The notes: generated by a model not told the origin, from the sequence alone. Counted from the stretch's first letter, positions 39,555 through 51,580 are shown. The stretch is 64,000 nt of DNA from Andalucia godoyi (GCA_009859145.1 VRVR01000016.1:131780-195779); one strand, 5' to 3'. A program made the numbers and translations.

Positions 39555-42500
39555 TTAAATAAAGGAGAATCCAACGCACTCCATAATAGCAATTTCGAGC
39601 TTCTTTCGAAGAGTTTCTTCGTCGTCATACGGCGGCAGTTCTATTTGATTGATGCATGCATGAGCAGTGGGAAGGCGGTTCATCTCGCCGGCCCGGACGA
39701 TTTTGAACTTGTTCTCGCCGGCTCCCCCGCCGAGCATGGCAAATCCTCCTGCGGGAACGACTGGAGAACCATGTACAAAATCCAGAAGACGCGCACGCTG
39801 CAATGCGTTCATTTTCCGGACGACGTTCCAGAAGAAACGGACAGTGGACGCTTCTTCTCCGGGATAACCTTCATACGACGTGTTGCGAGCCCAATCCTCA
39901 ACATCGATTTCCTGAAGACCGTGAATGAACAAAGAGACTTCCGAAGGCGTGAACACGTCCAGCAGTGACAACGGAATAATAGTCGATAGACCTCGCACCA
40001 AGTGCAGCCATAGATGGTTTCGTTCCTGGGGCAAATCACCCGGGCAGCAGTCCGGATCTGCAACAGGGAACACACTGCTGACGCCCGAAGGACCATACAA
40101 TGCATTTCGAACATATGCGGCGGCGAACAAGCGCACATATGCGTGCACATTGTCCGAATTGACCGAGATGAATGCGCCGTCTTTGATGAGAGGGCAGCCA
40201 TCGGAAAACGTAAACTGCAAGTCCAATGCAGCAAGATCGGAGGCTGGCATGTCAACCAGCGCAAGAAGAGTCTTTCCAAAATGCGGATCCAACGCCTCCA
40301 AGTCGGTGATCTTCACGGGACGCCCAAGCAATACCTTGATGAACAAGCGCGAAAGTTTGGACGGCATTTGCACATCATGTCGGGCAATGGTCATTCCGAG
40401 CAGCTGACCGAGGACACGCAGTCTGCGACGAAGCGACACGGAAGGTGAGGAACCCAAAGTCTGCGAAATTGCATTCGCTGCAAACATCACATCCGAGTTG
40501 CTCTGCGATACTGGAGCGAACAGAGGCAGTGTAGACGGGGGCTGCGGTTTGAAAAGCAATTGTTCGAAGGAAGATCTGAGAAATTCTCGTTCGGGACCCG
40601 CCCCAGAACCAAGATCGTTGGCAAACTGAACATCCAGGCCAGATCGAAGATTGGCCGGGTGAACATTTGACCGACGTGCAATGGCAGGACTTGACGACCC
40701 TCGTTGCTCTGCATGCGGCGATCGCGAGCTGTCGTCGTCGATGTCAGGAAAAACCAATACCTGCAGTAAGAAGTCGGATTCTCGACCACGCTCAACGTCT
40801 CGAATCGGCGCGTGTGAAAGGGTTCCAGTTTCATTGTCACGATTGGGGCGCAAGAATTGCTCCCCTTGAGTAGCAGGGCCAGAGCGCTCCGCGGAAAAGC
40901 ATTCACGCTCCTGAATGAGCTCCAAGGCCAAAGTAAACCAACGAGAACGCGCATTGAAATCTGCCAAAGCATGAGGATGCACCAGCAAGAATCGCAGCTC
41001 TCTCTGCAGCACGGCATGGCGGCCCCCAAATTCATCTCGCACAAGACGCGGAGACAGCGATATGGACCGCAAGGACTCATCGTGCTCCCGCAAGAACGTC
41101 TCCATTGCTGGAGGAAGACATGTCAACAAGGCAGGAGAGAAAAATTCCAATACTGGGTTATGGTCGCAAAGCTCCTCCACGGAAGACCACCAAGACGCGG
41201 TCAATTTGCACAAGCCAAGACTCCAGTCAAAGAAGCAGCAAAGAGGCGTCTGTGTTTCCCCAAGCGCAGACACGGCTGGATGCGCAGTCACGTGGTCTTC
41301 AGAAGCCTGAAACCCCCCGCGATAAATCGGGACAGCTTCAATTAACCCGCGGTGAGCCACCTGCAATGCATCATCCTCTGAAAGCGAAGAAACACTCCAC
41401 GTTCGACCAAGAGAGGCGGAACGATCAGCAGAAATGGGGGATGACATCAGGGACGATTCGGGAGAGAAGGCGGTGGAAGAGCCCGACATCAATTCATTCG
41501 CCATCGAAAGACTGAGAGCACATTGCAACAACTCTCCAAGTAGTCGCTCCCGAGCAGTAAACTTATCATCCACTCGAGAGTCATATTCCTGCTTCATCCG
41601 AGAAGCAGATGGCGGCCCCGTTGCTTTCACTTTCTTGATCACGCGCTCCAGAATCTCGGAAGATCTCCACCGACGCTTGTCAAGAACTCCACCCAAACGA
41701 CGGCTTATTCGCTCGAAACTGTCCGCGGAGGACAGTCCAAGTCCCAGCGCCTCGCGGAAAAATTCGAATCTTGAGCTGGAAGATGCACCCCTACTGCGAG
41801 ATCTAGGACCTGCCCCCATGCCGGGGACCATATAGGATAGAATCATACTGTCGATATCCCCGCTATTGGTCATCATTCGCATGTGCTCGTTTTCGGGATC
41901 CTCAAACAATTTCATAATCGACTCCCTGGATACATTAGAAAACTTGTTCGAAGTGAACACCGACCGAAGAGTGCCAGGCAGCGAGCCGCGGCAGAAATGA
42001 CACAGAAGACTGGAAGCACGCAGCAACTCTCCAGGGAAAGGAATTCGTGCAGCCCACGCTGGTTGTGGGATGTTCGCGCGAGAATGCGCTTGACTCTGTT
42101 GTTGCTGCTGCTGTTCAATCATGTGCTGATTCAACCCAGAAGCGATGATTTCGTCAAGGAAGATCGGATCGCCGGCCGCAACTGCCCCAACTAACAATTC
42201 GCGGAAAACTTCATTGTTCTGCACAAGTTCTTGTGCATTCTGCAACAAAGGATGCGATCGAATCACTTGCACTACTTCTGCAGGCAAGCTGTCCATGATG
42301 TTTTGGGCAGCGTCTTCCACATCCACCACCTCATCGTCATCTACGTCGGAAGAGACGTCGTCGTCATCATCCAATGCCGGCCAGGCACGCTCCGCCAAAT
42401 GAAGTACGGTCGACAACAGCGCTCGACCCAAATCAGGAGTTTTCGAAGCAATCATATTTGTGAACAGCCCAAGAACGGGCAAGAAATACGTGTAGGAGAA

Positions 42501-44746
42501 GCACAGCGAAGGGTCTGGACCGGGGGTGTGCACATTCTTCACAGACAGCAGAACCATTCGAATGACACGCTCCTCTGTGGTAGTGTCAATTGAAGAAATT
42601 GACAGTCTGGACATCAAAAACACAGCATAGAGAGCAGAATTCGTCGCTACATGCGAAGACTGGCCAGCTTGGCACATGCCTCGAAGACGATCGAGGGAAT
42701 CGAGGACATCAGCAACGGAAACTTGCTGAGGAGTCAGCTTATTCATGACAGATACGGGCCGTGACGATTTTTCGATCAGCACACGGCACACAGCCCGGGG
42801 CAGCGGACGTTGAACTGGCACGTGCTGAAGCAGATCCACAACGAGGTCCGCTATTTTCGAACTAGATGGAGTATGCATGGTTGGCTGTCGCATCAATGCA
42901 GAATTTTCAACGGCATCTACAATGTCTGCCCCGACAGAGATCAAAAACAAAGCCACAGTTCGCTTTCCACGCTCAAGAGCGATCGTCAATGGGGATCGCT
43001 TGGCATTGAGCGGATGCGCACGAGAAATCATTTGGGAACCAGAGTCGGAAGGGGAGGGCGGAGTGTCTCCGGCCCCACGGGCTCTCTTTGCCGCTTTTCC
43101 CCGAGCTGCGTTTGGTGACGGAGCCGGTTTGAGTAAAGCATAGAGCGAAGTATGCTGAAGCACAGAAAAATCCATGGATTGCACTCCAGTCACTGGATCC
43201 GCAGTCAAGGGCACCTGACGATCATCAAAAGCGCTGAAACACGCTTCCAACGCAAAATGAATAGGGTACAGGGCTCCAGCATTATTGCTGCCGGCACCAG
43301 TGGCAGGGTCGCTGGACGCATTTGGCCTCCTGCGCGCAGAGGATGATGCTGAGGCGGCAAGGTTCACGTCCACCGGGAAATCGGCGTCCGCACCCGCACT
43401 CAGCAAGATTCCAACTGCGCCTACATCATTCTGGGCGCATGCAATCATCAGAGGGGTCATACCGTCTGAATCTCGCATGTTGATGTCGATATTTGGAGTC
43501 AGAATGATCAACTCTTGCAGACTCTCGTGAGCGCGCGCATGTACCGAGTAATGAATCGCGGTCGAGTTGTTACGGTCCACAGATTTCAGCAATACTGCAT
43601 GGTCAGTGTGATCTGGGAGAACCGTTGGAGTGACGTTGCGCACTGCGGATTGGAACAGTTCTCGTGCTTCTCGCAAACAGGGATGTCGCGGTGCAAACTG
43701 CGGGCAGGCAACATGCGGTTCGTCGTTTAAAATACGTTCAATCGCACTGGCTCGAGTGCCCCACGATCGGGTATTCCTGATGTACTCCAGTGCAGGTGTT
43801 GGCTGGTTTCCGCTGATTGAAAATCCTGAACTGGAAGGTGCCGGAGCTGCGGACGCGGCAGCACCATTCCTCTTCGGGCTTGGCTTTCCGGCATCCCGAA
43901 TTCGCGAACGGTTCACAATAAACCGATCCGATGAATAGAACCCACATGAAAACGCGCGAGCGACTAAGGCACCGACACCGTGCTCACGACCACGACTCCC
44001 GGGTCCGCGAATGGCGCCAACCCCACCGTGCAACCCAGAAATTCCCATTCCAGGCGGGCCTCCAAGGAACATTCCCTCGATCGCCCCTCCGGCACCTGTT
44101 TCAATGATGACATTCTGGCCTCCTCCACTGCGCATCATGAAAGGCAGCAAACCCTCCATCATTTGCGAAGACTGAGGATCCATGTCAAACAGATCGTCCG
44201 GAACTCCCCGGAAGCCCGGCGGACCGCTGCGACCTCGATTCGATCCTGCCAGACCCCGCATCCTCCCGGAGTCTGATCCTAGAAGCGTACTCAGCAGCAT
44301 ATGTGCTAACGGATGCCCGTGGTGACCCGAACCACTTCCATCGTCCTCGTCGTCCTCGTCTTCGTCGTCCTCATCATCCTCTTCTTCTCCTTCTCCTTCT
44401 TCATCCTCTATCATCCCATCATCATCATCATCATCATCATCATTATTGCCACCAGTCAGATGGCGATAAGGATTCTCGTCCTCTTCATCTTGAGCAGCGT
44501 AAAACGGCGAAGTGATATCAAACGCGTCGTTCATCTCTACATCATTCTCATCGGTCTCACCATCAAACGCACCCCACGATGACGACCCTGCCGACGCATC
44601 AGACGAATCTCTCGAAACATCCACAAACCGTCCCTGGACAGACGAGTTCGGCGATATGCGGCTTGCGTTGGATTGCCCGGAAGACAATTGCAAATGGCCC
44701 GGAGATTGTCCTTCACCGCCGCCGCCACCGCCGCCACCGCCGCCAC

Positions 44747-44779
<33 letters not shown>

Positions 44780-44814
44780 CTGGACGATTCCGAGACGCAG
44801 TACTTCGGCCCGTT
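39555..44814 (-). CDS. HECT E3 ubiquitin ligase with ankyrin repeats (N-terminus lost in assembly gap)
   Basis: One open frame of ~1750 codons with its stop at 39555. It starts somewhere within or beyond the gap. Nearest the gap are Ser/Asn/Gly runs and a long Asp/Glu-rich region (44340-44450). The middle (about 42960-43620) holds ankyrin-type repeats: NSTAIHYSVHARAHESLQEL, DSDGMTPLMIACAQNDVGAV and SPLTIALERGKRTVALFLIS. The C-terminus is a HECT domain (about 39555-40680) with FLRSSFEQLLF, VLGQLLGMTIAR, LFIHGLQEIDVEDW and the catalytic RLPTAHACINQIELPPY, whose Cys codon is 39654-39656. It ends GFSFI. Known HECT ligases pass ubiquitin through this Cys. The substrate is unknown. Confidence 0.93.
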
Positions 44815-45418
44815 NNNNNNNNNNNNNNNNNNNNNNNNNNNNNNNNNNNNNNNNNNNNNNNNNNNNNNNNNNNNNNNNNNNNNNNNNNNNNNNNNNNNNN
44901 NNNNNNNNNNNNNNNNNNNNNNNNNNNNNNNNNNNNNNNNNNNNNNNNNNNNNNNNNNNNNNNNNNNNNNNNNNNNNNNNNNNNNNNNNNNNNNNNNNNN
45001 NNNNNNNNNNNNNNNNNNNNNNNNNNNNNNNNNNNNNNNNNNNNNNNNNNNNNNNNNNNNNNNNNNNNNNNNNNNNNNNNNNNNNNNNNNNNNNNNNNNN
45101 NNNNNNNNNNNNNNNNNNNNNNNNNNNNNNNNNNNNNNNNNNNNNNNNNNNNNNNNNNNNNNNNNNNNNNNNNNNNNNNNNNNNNNNNNNNNNNNNNNNN
45201 NNNNNNNNNNNNNNNNNNNNNNNNNNNNNNNNNNNNNNNNNNNNNNNNNNNNNNNNNNNNNNNNNNNNNNNNNNNNNNNNNNNNNNNNNNNNNNNNNNNN
45301 NNNNNNNNNNNNNNNNNNNNNNNNNNNNNNNNNNNNNNNNNNNNNNNNNNNNNNNNNNNNNNNNNNNNNNNNNNNNNNNNNNNNNNNNNNNNNNNNNNNN
45401 NNNNNNNNNNNNNNNNNN
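44815..45418. other. Assembly gap (604 N)
   Basis: Unresolved bases. The right edge opens straight into (TC)n-(TG)n simple sequence and the left edge lies in GCC/CTG-rich coding repeats, so a repeat probably caused the break. The real size may differ. The HECT N-terminus and possibly a first exon of the next gene are hidden here. Confidence 0.99.
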
Positions 45419-45419
<1 letters not shown>

Positions 45420-45472
<53 letters not shown>

Positions 45473-45479
45473 TGTGTGT
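45420..45479. repeat. (TC)n-(TG)n compound repeat
   Basis: About 17 TC units followed by about 12 TG units, with TTTC units just after. It has the same architecture as 17458-17548. Confidence 0.95.
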
Positions 45480-45702
45480 CGGCCTCTTTCTTTCTTTCTT
45501 TCTTTCTTTTTTCAAACGTCTTTTTGATGTTGCTTTTGCTTCTTTTTTTGATGGTTGTTGCATTTTGAGCGTCATGCGTCATGTGTCATGTGTGCATTCT
45601 CGCTACGTTCGTCTCTTATCAACTGTTTGTGTTTTCTTGGTCTTACTTCTTTTATTTTATAATTTTGAATTCTCGTTTGATGGTGTGGATTCCATTTGGC
45701 AG

Positions 45703-46679
45703 GAAAAGGAGTTGCGACTCGAAAAAGAGATTCGTCGTCCTCCAACGAAGACAATGATAATGATGATGATGAAGCTTTCGGGGGTTCGTTGTTTACAGCG
45801 AGAAATCAAAAACGGCCAATCGAGGGTGTCGCTTCTGCCTCGAAAGAGCCCGTTGGTGCGGTCCTCCAGACTGGAGCGTCCGTGGCGTCGGATGCAGAGA
45901 CCAAGGCAAACAGTTCGCAAGTCGTTACTTCTGCAGTGCTTCTCGAAGGGTTTGACTCGGACGGGGAGGACGAAGCTGCACCAGTCTACGTCCCTCGCTC
46001 AGTCGTTGGCTCCAATCAAGGCGGTCAGCCAATGTCCAGTGCGACCGATGCCGGGACCAAGAGGGCTGCCGCGAAGGATGATACAGACTTTGCTCGTGGA
46101 AGAAGAAGGAAGCCTGTCCAAGAGCCAGTAGTGGATCGAAAGCCCATTGTATCGCGTGAGATGTCGATCACGGATGATGGAGCTCCATCGCCACCGGGGC
46201 TTCGAGACCGCTATGATCTTGCGGAACCGCCAGCGCTGGAGTTTGGGCACATTGGGCCTCGACCGAGTGACATGGCAGCTGGAATGACTGCGGAAATACC
46301 CAGCGCGCCATTTCAGATTCTCGAACAAGATTCGGAGCCGGTTTTTGAGTACATCCCAAAGAGTCAGCGTGGTGGCCGCAGTTGCAGTGGCAAAGGAGAG
46401 ATTCTGTTTTCGTCGGACTTGTCTGTTCTAAAGTCGGAAGCGGTGGGCATTGCAAAGGCAGTCGTTGCGCAGATGGCTTTAGAGCAGCGACGTGCGCTGA
46501 TCAAGGATGTGAAGGATGGTCAGTTCGTCCCCGATGACACGGATCCAACGGATCCAGGTGAAATCGAGCATGAGCTCCAGCTTTGGAAGACCAGGGAAAT
46601 GAAGCGGCTGTGGAGAGATCTTCTCGAGCGTCAAAAGCATCTCGGAGCAGCCGATTCGCATTCATTTCATTCCACCTGA
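45703..46679 (+). CDS. Possible MFAP1/Spp381-type spliceosomal protein (last exon)
   Basis: The frame begins after an acceptor-like TTTGGCAG at 45695-45702, with no suitable ATG, so the first exon is upstream or in the gap. About 325 residues are visible. The N-part is acidic and disordered. The C-part contains EPVFEYIPKSQRGG, a helix LKSEAVGIAKAVVAQMALEQ, and DDTDPTDPGEIEHELQLWKT followed by REMKRLWRDLLER. The last resembles the conserved DDxxEExEYEAWKxRELKRIKRDRE block of MFAP1 (yeast Spp381 has a similar one), a component of the spliceosomal B complex. It stops soon after, ~150 residues shorter than human MFAP1. The match is short, so this is a moderate call. Confidence 0.45.
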
Positions 46680-46961
46680 GAAGTATTTTTTATTATATAT
46701 TATTGTTATTGCTGCTGTTGTTGTTGTAGGAGTGTTGGCGTCAACATGATCATTTTATCGTATGAAATGCAGACTCACATCACCTGGAGCGTCAGTTGGG
46801 AGGAAGAAATGGGAGAAAACTGGATAACGTTACAGAGTATGTACATATGTGAAGGAAAGGAACAGACAAACCAAAAGCAAAAATTCGCAAGTTCAATCTC
46901 GGCTCTTCTTTCTCGGTTGTTTCTTGTTGGTGGCGGTGGCTGTCCCTCGGCTAGCTGTCGT
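46680..46961. other. Convergent intergenic region
   Basis: 3' UTR-type sequence, with an ATT/GTTGTT-rich patch at 46690-46730. No gene is seen. Confidence 0.45.
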
Positions 46962-47591
46962 TTAGAGAATAAAGAACGTTCTTCGTTCTCGGTTTTTCCA
47001 CATTCGAATCGCAATTCCGATGACAAGAGTGCCGACCACAGCAGCTCCAACGACAATCCCGACGAGAACGGGTCTGGACAATCCTCCTACTGATCCCAAG
47101 TCGCTGTTTTCGGAATCTGGGACGTTGGACGTGGGATTGGAATGTTGTCCGGAATCATGGTCGGTCATCACTGCATAGTACGTCGAGCAAGCAGCACCAG
47201 CGTCGCTCGCATTCCTGTACACAACACTTCGGATCACCGCACCATTCACCAGTTCATCCAATGACACAAATCGAGAAAGATGGAAATATAGCGTATCTTG
47301 CGGTTTGTCACAATCGTCAAACTCTCGACAAGCAATCAACACTCCCGTGCCATTGTATGTAAAGAAAACCGGGTCAGCCTCGTCCCAGAATTCCTCATTC
47401 AGAGCAAGTCGCAATGCAGATTGCGAACTCGTTGACAAGGCTCCTTGCAATGTGCAGTTGCTCACGGCCAAGGAACGCAACGTCCCAGTCTCAATCTCAA
47501 TCCATGTTGGAAACGGGTCCGCATTCGAACCCCAAAACAGACACAGATATACTATGGAAAAGAACAAAATCGAAGAATGTTCAGAATTCAT
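46962..47591 (-). CDS. Small type I membrane protein, unrecognised
   Basis: A single-exon protein of 209 residues from ATG 47591. It has a signal peptide (MNSEHSSILFFSIVYLCLFW, probably cut after SNA), a ~130-residue ectodomain with cysteines (SNCTLQG, IACREFDDCD, AACSTYY) and N-glycosylation sequons (NCT, NGT, NAS), and a hydrophobic anchor, PVLVGIVVGAAVVGTLVIGI. A short basic tail, RMWKNRERRTFFIL, follows. The layout is that of a small surface receptor or adhesin. No family is recognised. The next gene on the same strand is also secretory. Confidence 0.7.
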   Translation of the reverse strand: MNSEHSSILFFSIVYLCLFWGSNADPFPTWIEIETGTLRSLAVSNCTLQGALSTSSQSALRLALNEEFWDEADPVFFTYNGTGVLIACREFDDCDKPQDTLYFHLSRFVSLDELVNGAVIRSVVYRNASDAGAACSTYYAVMTDHDSGQHSNPTSNVPDSENSDLGSVGGLSRPVLVGIVVGAAVVGTLVIGIAIRMWKNRERRTFFIL

Positions 47592-48151
47592 CTTCTTTAA
47601 AGGAGCGGTGAGACGGAAGGAAGTCAAAATTTAATTATTACTATTACTATTACTCTTATTATTATTATTATTTTTCCCGATAAAAATTAATTGAAATAAG
47701 GATTGACATTGAAAACACAGGCAAAAAACAGCTACAAAAGAATTCTCTACGAGAAACAATACGCAAAAATGTGTCCAAAAGCGGCCAATTTTTCTAATGA
47801 ACGAGTCGGGGGAAATCTGTTTTTCTGGCATGATTGACAGCAAATGAAAGCTATGGATGATGGTGAGCCGTGGCGCATGGATCTACAGCAGGAAGCATCC
47901 CGGCGGCGCTGAAACAGCGCGCAGAGCAGGGTTACAGTTTTTCATCGAAAGAACGCAGCCGTTGGTGGCAACGCTGGGGCGCTTTCCTGCTAGGCGATGA
48001 GAGTGTTTTAATTATAACGTGCGATGTCGCTGAATAGACCAGAATAGAGAGCGATTCTTGGCAGGAGTTTTTATTCACTTTTTTCGTTTTGTACAGTGTT
48101 CTAAGAAATAACTGAAACCCCGCCCTCGGGAAAGACGCACAAAAGACGCAG
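47592..48151. other. Intergenic
   Basis: An ATT-rich simple tract lies at 47635-47675. Around 47853-47915 an ATGATGG..CTGAAA arrangement vaguely resembles box C/D snoRNA spacing, but no terminal stem is convincing. No protein gene is seen. Confidence 0.35.
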
Positions 48152-50758
48152 TTATGGAGCCCGAAATTGGAACTGCAGAGGAACGCGGGTTTCTGAACCG
48201 TCTGAATTGACAAGCGTCATGTTCGTCGTCCGCGACTCTGCAGAAGTGTAAAAGACACCCGTCGGTTTGACGACAGACGACAGGAAAAGACTGGACTGTG
48301 AAACAACGACTGCGTCTGCGAAGCCGTCAAAGGAGATGCTGGTCACGTTGCCCAGTCCGGATCCCCACACAGACAGCTCGAACCCGCCAAAGCTCAGTCC
48401 TTCGGCTGGCAAAAGAGCAGACACAGAGACAGGGGCAACGTCCGAAGCAGAATCATCGTCAGCGATGGAGAAGAGCACTACTCTCGCCGAATTCACTCCA
48501 GCGACGAAGGTTGTGTTGCTCAGAGCGTAAAGAGGGCCTGAGCAGAAGTAAGTCGTCTCCACGTACTTTTCCACGACAACAATCTGGGTTTCCAAATTCA
48601 AGACGAAGACTTCGCCGCCAACTGTGCGACCCGCGACGGTAGTTGGAGACAGCAAGATCATGTCACAGACGAGCGATCCAGATGATGGAATGGCAACAGA
48701 GAAGTCTACGCTGGACGAAGCGAGGTTGATGAGAGCAAGACGAGCCTCGGGTTCTTGGACCATGCTTCCGTGAGTGTACGAAGCCGCTAGAATGCTGGTG
48801 GGACTGACTTCGACAAGGGCGGATACACCGAATACTGGAACCTCCAGCGTGACAGAGCAATTGGACACGCCGGTAGTGACCGAGAGCTCGCAAAGCCGGA
48901 CGTCGGTCACTGCCCCGATTGTGAACAGCACCTTGTCGCTCGAATTCTGCATCGCCAGCAAGTTCGAGAACTGGGCCGGGCCGTAGATGTCCTCCAAGGA
49001 TATCGTGTTCACTACCCCCAGCGACAATGCATCGATGACAATGATCAGTCCCGTTTCAGTCAGCGCGACAAGGTGTGGATCAGGCTGGTGGAGAAGCGAC
49101 ACAAAGGGCACCGCATTGTATACAGGGGAAGACAGGATCTGTTTGATGATCAGAGCTTCGTCGGAGGAATGCCTGTTCACAGGATCCCACGAGATGAGAA
49201 CCAGTGTCCAGTTCAGTCCTGGCTCCGCCGACTCTGGGTAAATGACTCCAAATCCGACAAACGAGGAATTAAACCCTTCCGTAAAAGGAGAAAGATCTCG
49301 AATTCCTTCGGGAAGGATGACTCGATATGCTTCCTCCAACGTCGACGCATTTGCCAGCACTAAAAATTGGAATGGATCGCGTTTCAAAGGCAGCAGGACG
49401 AAGGACTCCGCTGCACGCGCCAAGTGGGAAGCTGCCGAAAAGTTCGTTTCCGACTCAAGAGATCGGTTGCTGACCTCGACGAATAACCCCGAGATAAACT
49501 CTACTTCAAATACGTGTCCCGTGCTCGCGAGCAGGATACGCTCGTTTGCAAGAGACGCAGCCACCGTGAATGGATCGACAGAGCACGAAATCGACGGGTC
49601 GTCGGATGCCAAGGGGGGCCAAGTATCCAGTGTAGTTCCGCTAGTCGCGTCAATTAACACGACCTGGGATCGGTATTCCCACGGACAAACAGGGGTGGGA
49701 AGCGCCGAACGAGTATAGGATGCCACGACGCGATCAGAACCCGAGTTGTTTGACTTGACATACGCGATTCCAAACCCATCCATTGCTTGAGGGAGGTCAA
49801 GACTCCACAACGGAACTGTTGCTGCAGCAGATTCCGGATGGGCGTACTTCACGACCTTCACTGTATTTTCCAAAGGGTCACGGATTAGCAAGATGACTCC
49901 GTTGTCGATGTCCACAACATCGATGATCTTTTGGGAGGTGGAGCCAAGGACAATGGAATTCACAAGCGCAAGAGAGGAACTCAAAAACGACACCGTTGAC
50001 GAAGCACCGGAGTCGTCGAACTGCGGATTCGAAGCCATCACCCATTCGGTCGCGTCAAACGAAGTGGTCAGCACCACTGGCACCAGTGAACTATCCATGC
50101 TTGTTTGAGGAGATCCCGGCAAACCAGTGAACGCGTCAAAAGCAAACAGCGTCATTGCATTGGAATTCGCGTCGAAAGTAACCATGGATGCAGCACTGCC
50201 CACGAATCCTCGAGAAAGAAGAAGAAGACTCTGATTTGTGTTGGAAAGAAGTCCATCAGCAACGTTCCCCGTCGCCCATTCTACTCGTCCTAAAGATGAC
50301 GTGTTCAGAGGCACGACGGTCGAGAAGCTCGCGACTTGTGCAGGTGCAAAATCCAAATCCTCCGAAACGTTTAGAATGGGAATGTAAACGTGCACTAGGA
50401 CGGGAAGCCCAGAACCAGAAGCGCAAGAAGCAACCCGATACGGGGATGGAGAAAAGGCATCGCTGTGCCGGGTCGGGGTCAAGTCGCTTGAGTTGTAGAT
50501 CCACAGACGTCCATCTGACGGAATGTTGAGATCACCCGTGACAAATGGATCATTGACGATGAACACGTCCTGTGAATTGCTGTCCAAGAGACCTCCGCAA
50601 ACAGGGGTGAGAGAAGCGGGTTGCGACAGAGACGTCGAGACGTTCACAACTTTCAATGACTGCTGCGCGCGCACATCGGTCACAACAGCCACAGAATAAA
50701 TGACGACAAACGTCAAAAACAAGAGCGCCTTTGAGGTACAGACAATTTCAGCGGCCAT
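48152..50758 (-). CDS. Secreted beta-propeller-like protein with C-terminal IPT/TIG domain
   Basis: A single-exon protein of 868 residues from ATG 50758. It has a signal peptide (ALLFLTFVVIYSVAVVTDVRA). The body is built of repeats that read like FG-GAP/beta-propeller blades (GLLDSNSQDVFIVNDPF, VADGLLSNTNQSLLLLSRGF). The last ~90 residues resemble an IPT/TIG immunoglobulin-like domain (LLPAEGLSFGGFELSVWGSG, LGNVTSISFDG). Many N-glycosylation sequons (NVS, NSS, NQS, NTS) support secretion. No membrane anchor follows, so it may be released or bound by a partner such as the neighbouring type I membrane protein, which is speculation. Specific function is unknown. Confidence 0.7.
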   Translation of the reverse strand: MAAEIVCTSKALLFLTFVVIYSVAVVTDVRAQQSLKVVNVSTSLSQPASLTPVCGGLLDSNSQDVFIVNDPFVTGDLNIPSDGRLWIYNSSDLTPTRHSDAFSPSPYRVASCASGSGLPVLVHVYIPILNVSEDLDFAPAQVASFSTVVPLNTSSLGRVEWATGNVADGLLSNTNQSLLLLSRGFVGSAASMVTFDANSNAMTLFAFDAFTGLPGSPQTSMDSSLVPVVLTTSFDATEWVMASNPQFDDSGASSTVSFLSSSLALVNSIVLGSTSQKIIDVVDIDNGVILLIRDPLENTVKVVKYAHPESAAATVPLWSLDLPQAMDGFGIAYVKSNNSGSDRVVASYTRSALPTPVCPWEYRSQVVLIDATSGTTLDTWPPLASDDPSISCSVDPFTVAASLANERILLASTGHVFEVEFISGLFVEVSNRSLESETNFSAASHLARAAESFVLLPLKRDPFQFLVLANASTLEEAYRVILPEGIRDLSPFTEGFNSSFVGFGVIYPESAEPGLNWTLVLISWDPVNRHSSDEALIIKQILSSPVYNAVPFVSLLHQPDPHLVALTETGLIIVIDALSLGVVNTISLEDIYGPAQFSNLLAMQNSSDKVLFTIGAVTDVRLCELSVTTGVSNCSVTLEVPVFGVSALVEVSPTSILAASYTHGSMVQEPEARLALINLASSSVDFSVAIPSSGSLVCDMILLSPTTVAGRTVGGEVFVLNLETQIVVVEKYVETTYFCSGPLYALSNTTFVAGVNSARVVLFSIADDDSASDVAPVSVSALLPAEGLSFGGFELSVWGSGLGNVTSISFDGFADAVVVSQSSLFLSSVVKPTGVFYTSAESRTTNMTLVNSDGSETRVPLQFQFRAP

Positions 50759-50763
50759 GTTAT

Positions 50764-50791
50764 CGATTACGATTACGATTACGATTACGAT
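50764..50791. repeat. (CGATTA)n hexamer repeat
   Basis: Four to five tandem CGATTA units begin a few bases upstream of the secreted protein's ATG, so they lie in its 5' UTR. Confidence 0.9.
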
Positions 50792-51580
50792 TTGTTGATC
50801 CTTTTGTTGGCTTGTCTCTCTGTCTCTTGTCTTCCTCGAAAAAAAGGAGAAAGAACGGACGGAGTAGCACGTCGGATGGAATGCTTTATATATATATGTA
50901 CACTCTCACTCACACACACACACACATACTCGGCAACCGATTCCTGCTCCCGAATCCGTATTCGGCAATGCAGAAAAAAGAAGATCCAGCTGCAAGTCGC
51001 GAGTCGAAGCATCGCCCAACAGGCAACTCGAGGCAGTGGAAATGGAGCACTTGAACTTCGAGGAAGCGCCGCTGGCCGCTGTTATTGACAGAGATGGAAA
51101 CGGGGAAACACGGCGGTTTGGACGGTGCACGTTACGTGCTCCAAGGGCGGAGAGATTTCGATTGAAAGGAGGGCGCAGGAACGGCCATTGGGAGAAGAAA
51201 AAATCAATCCCAGCAGGCGGCGGGTATTGGCGGCCTTTCCCTCCTAGCGCCTCTCTACACTTGCGCGGGAGCCCCCCCCGTGGAATCTTTTTTCATTGTT
51301 TATTTCTTGTTTAATTGAAGAAGATATTTTAATGACTTGAACTTGAAGTTGGTACTTTTTGTGTACTTCGACTAAACGTCCTCTTCTCGCAAAGTGGTGT
51401 CAGACAAAAGGTGCAGCAGCAGTCAAACAGGCCAAGGACGCACGAGTTAAGCAGGGACTGAATAAAAGACGGAATGCAATTTACGTTTTCTTCTTCTAAC
51501 AATCATTTTTGTTTTGCGTTCACTCAAAGATCGAAAAGAAAAAAGGGAAAGTAACGCGCAAGCCTCTCCGTCATCCTAGA
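50792..51580. other. Divergent intergenic region
   Basis: This separates the secreted protein (-) and the next plus-strand gene. It has a CA tract at 50915-50930. The frame 51036-51314 (MEMEHLNFEEAPLAAVIDRD) lacks recognisable content and is low confidence. No RNA gene is seen. Confidence 0.4.

Noticed and set aside
47850-47920. Possible box C/D snoRNA (ATGATGG ... CTGA)
   Set aside because: The C box has a mismatch and no terminal stem or guide complementarity could be shown by eye.
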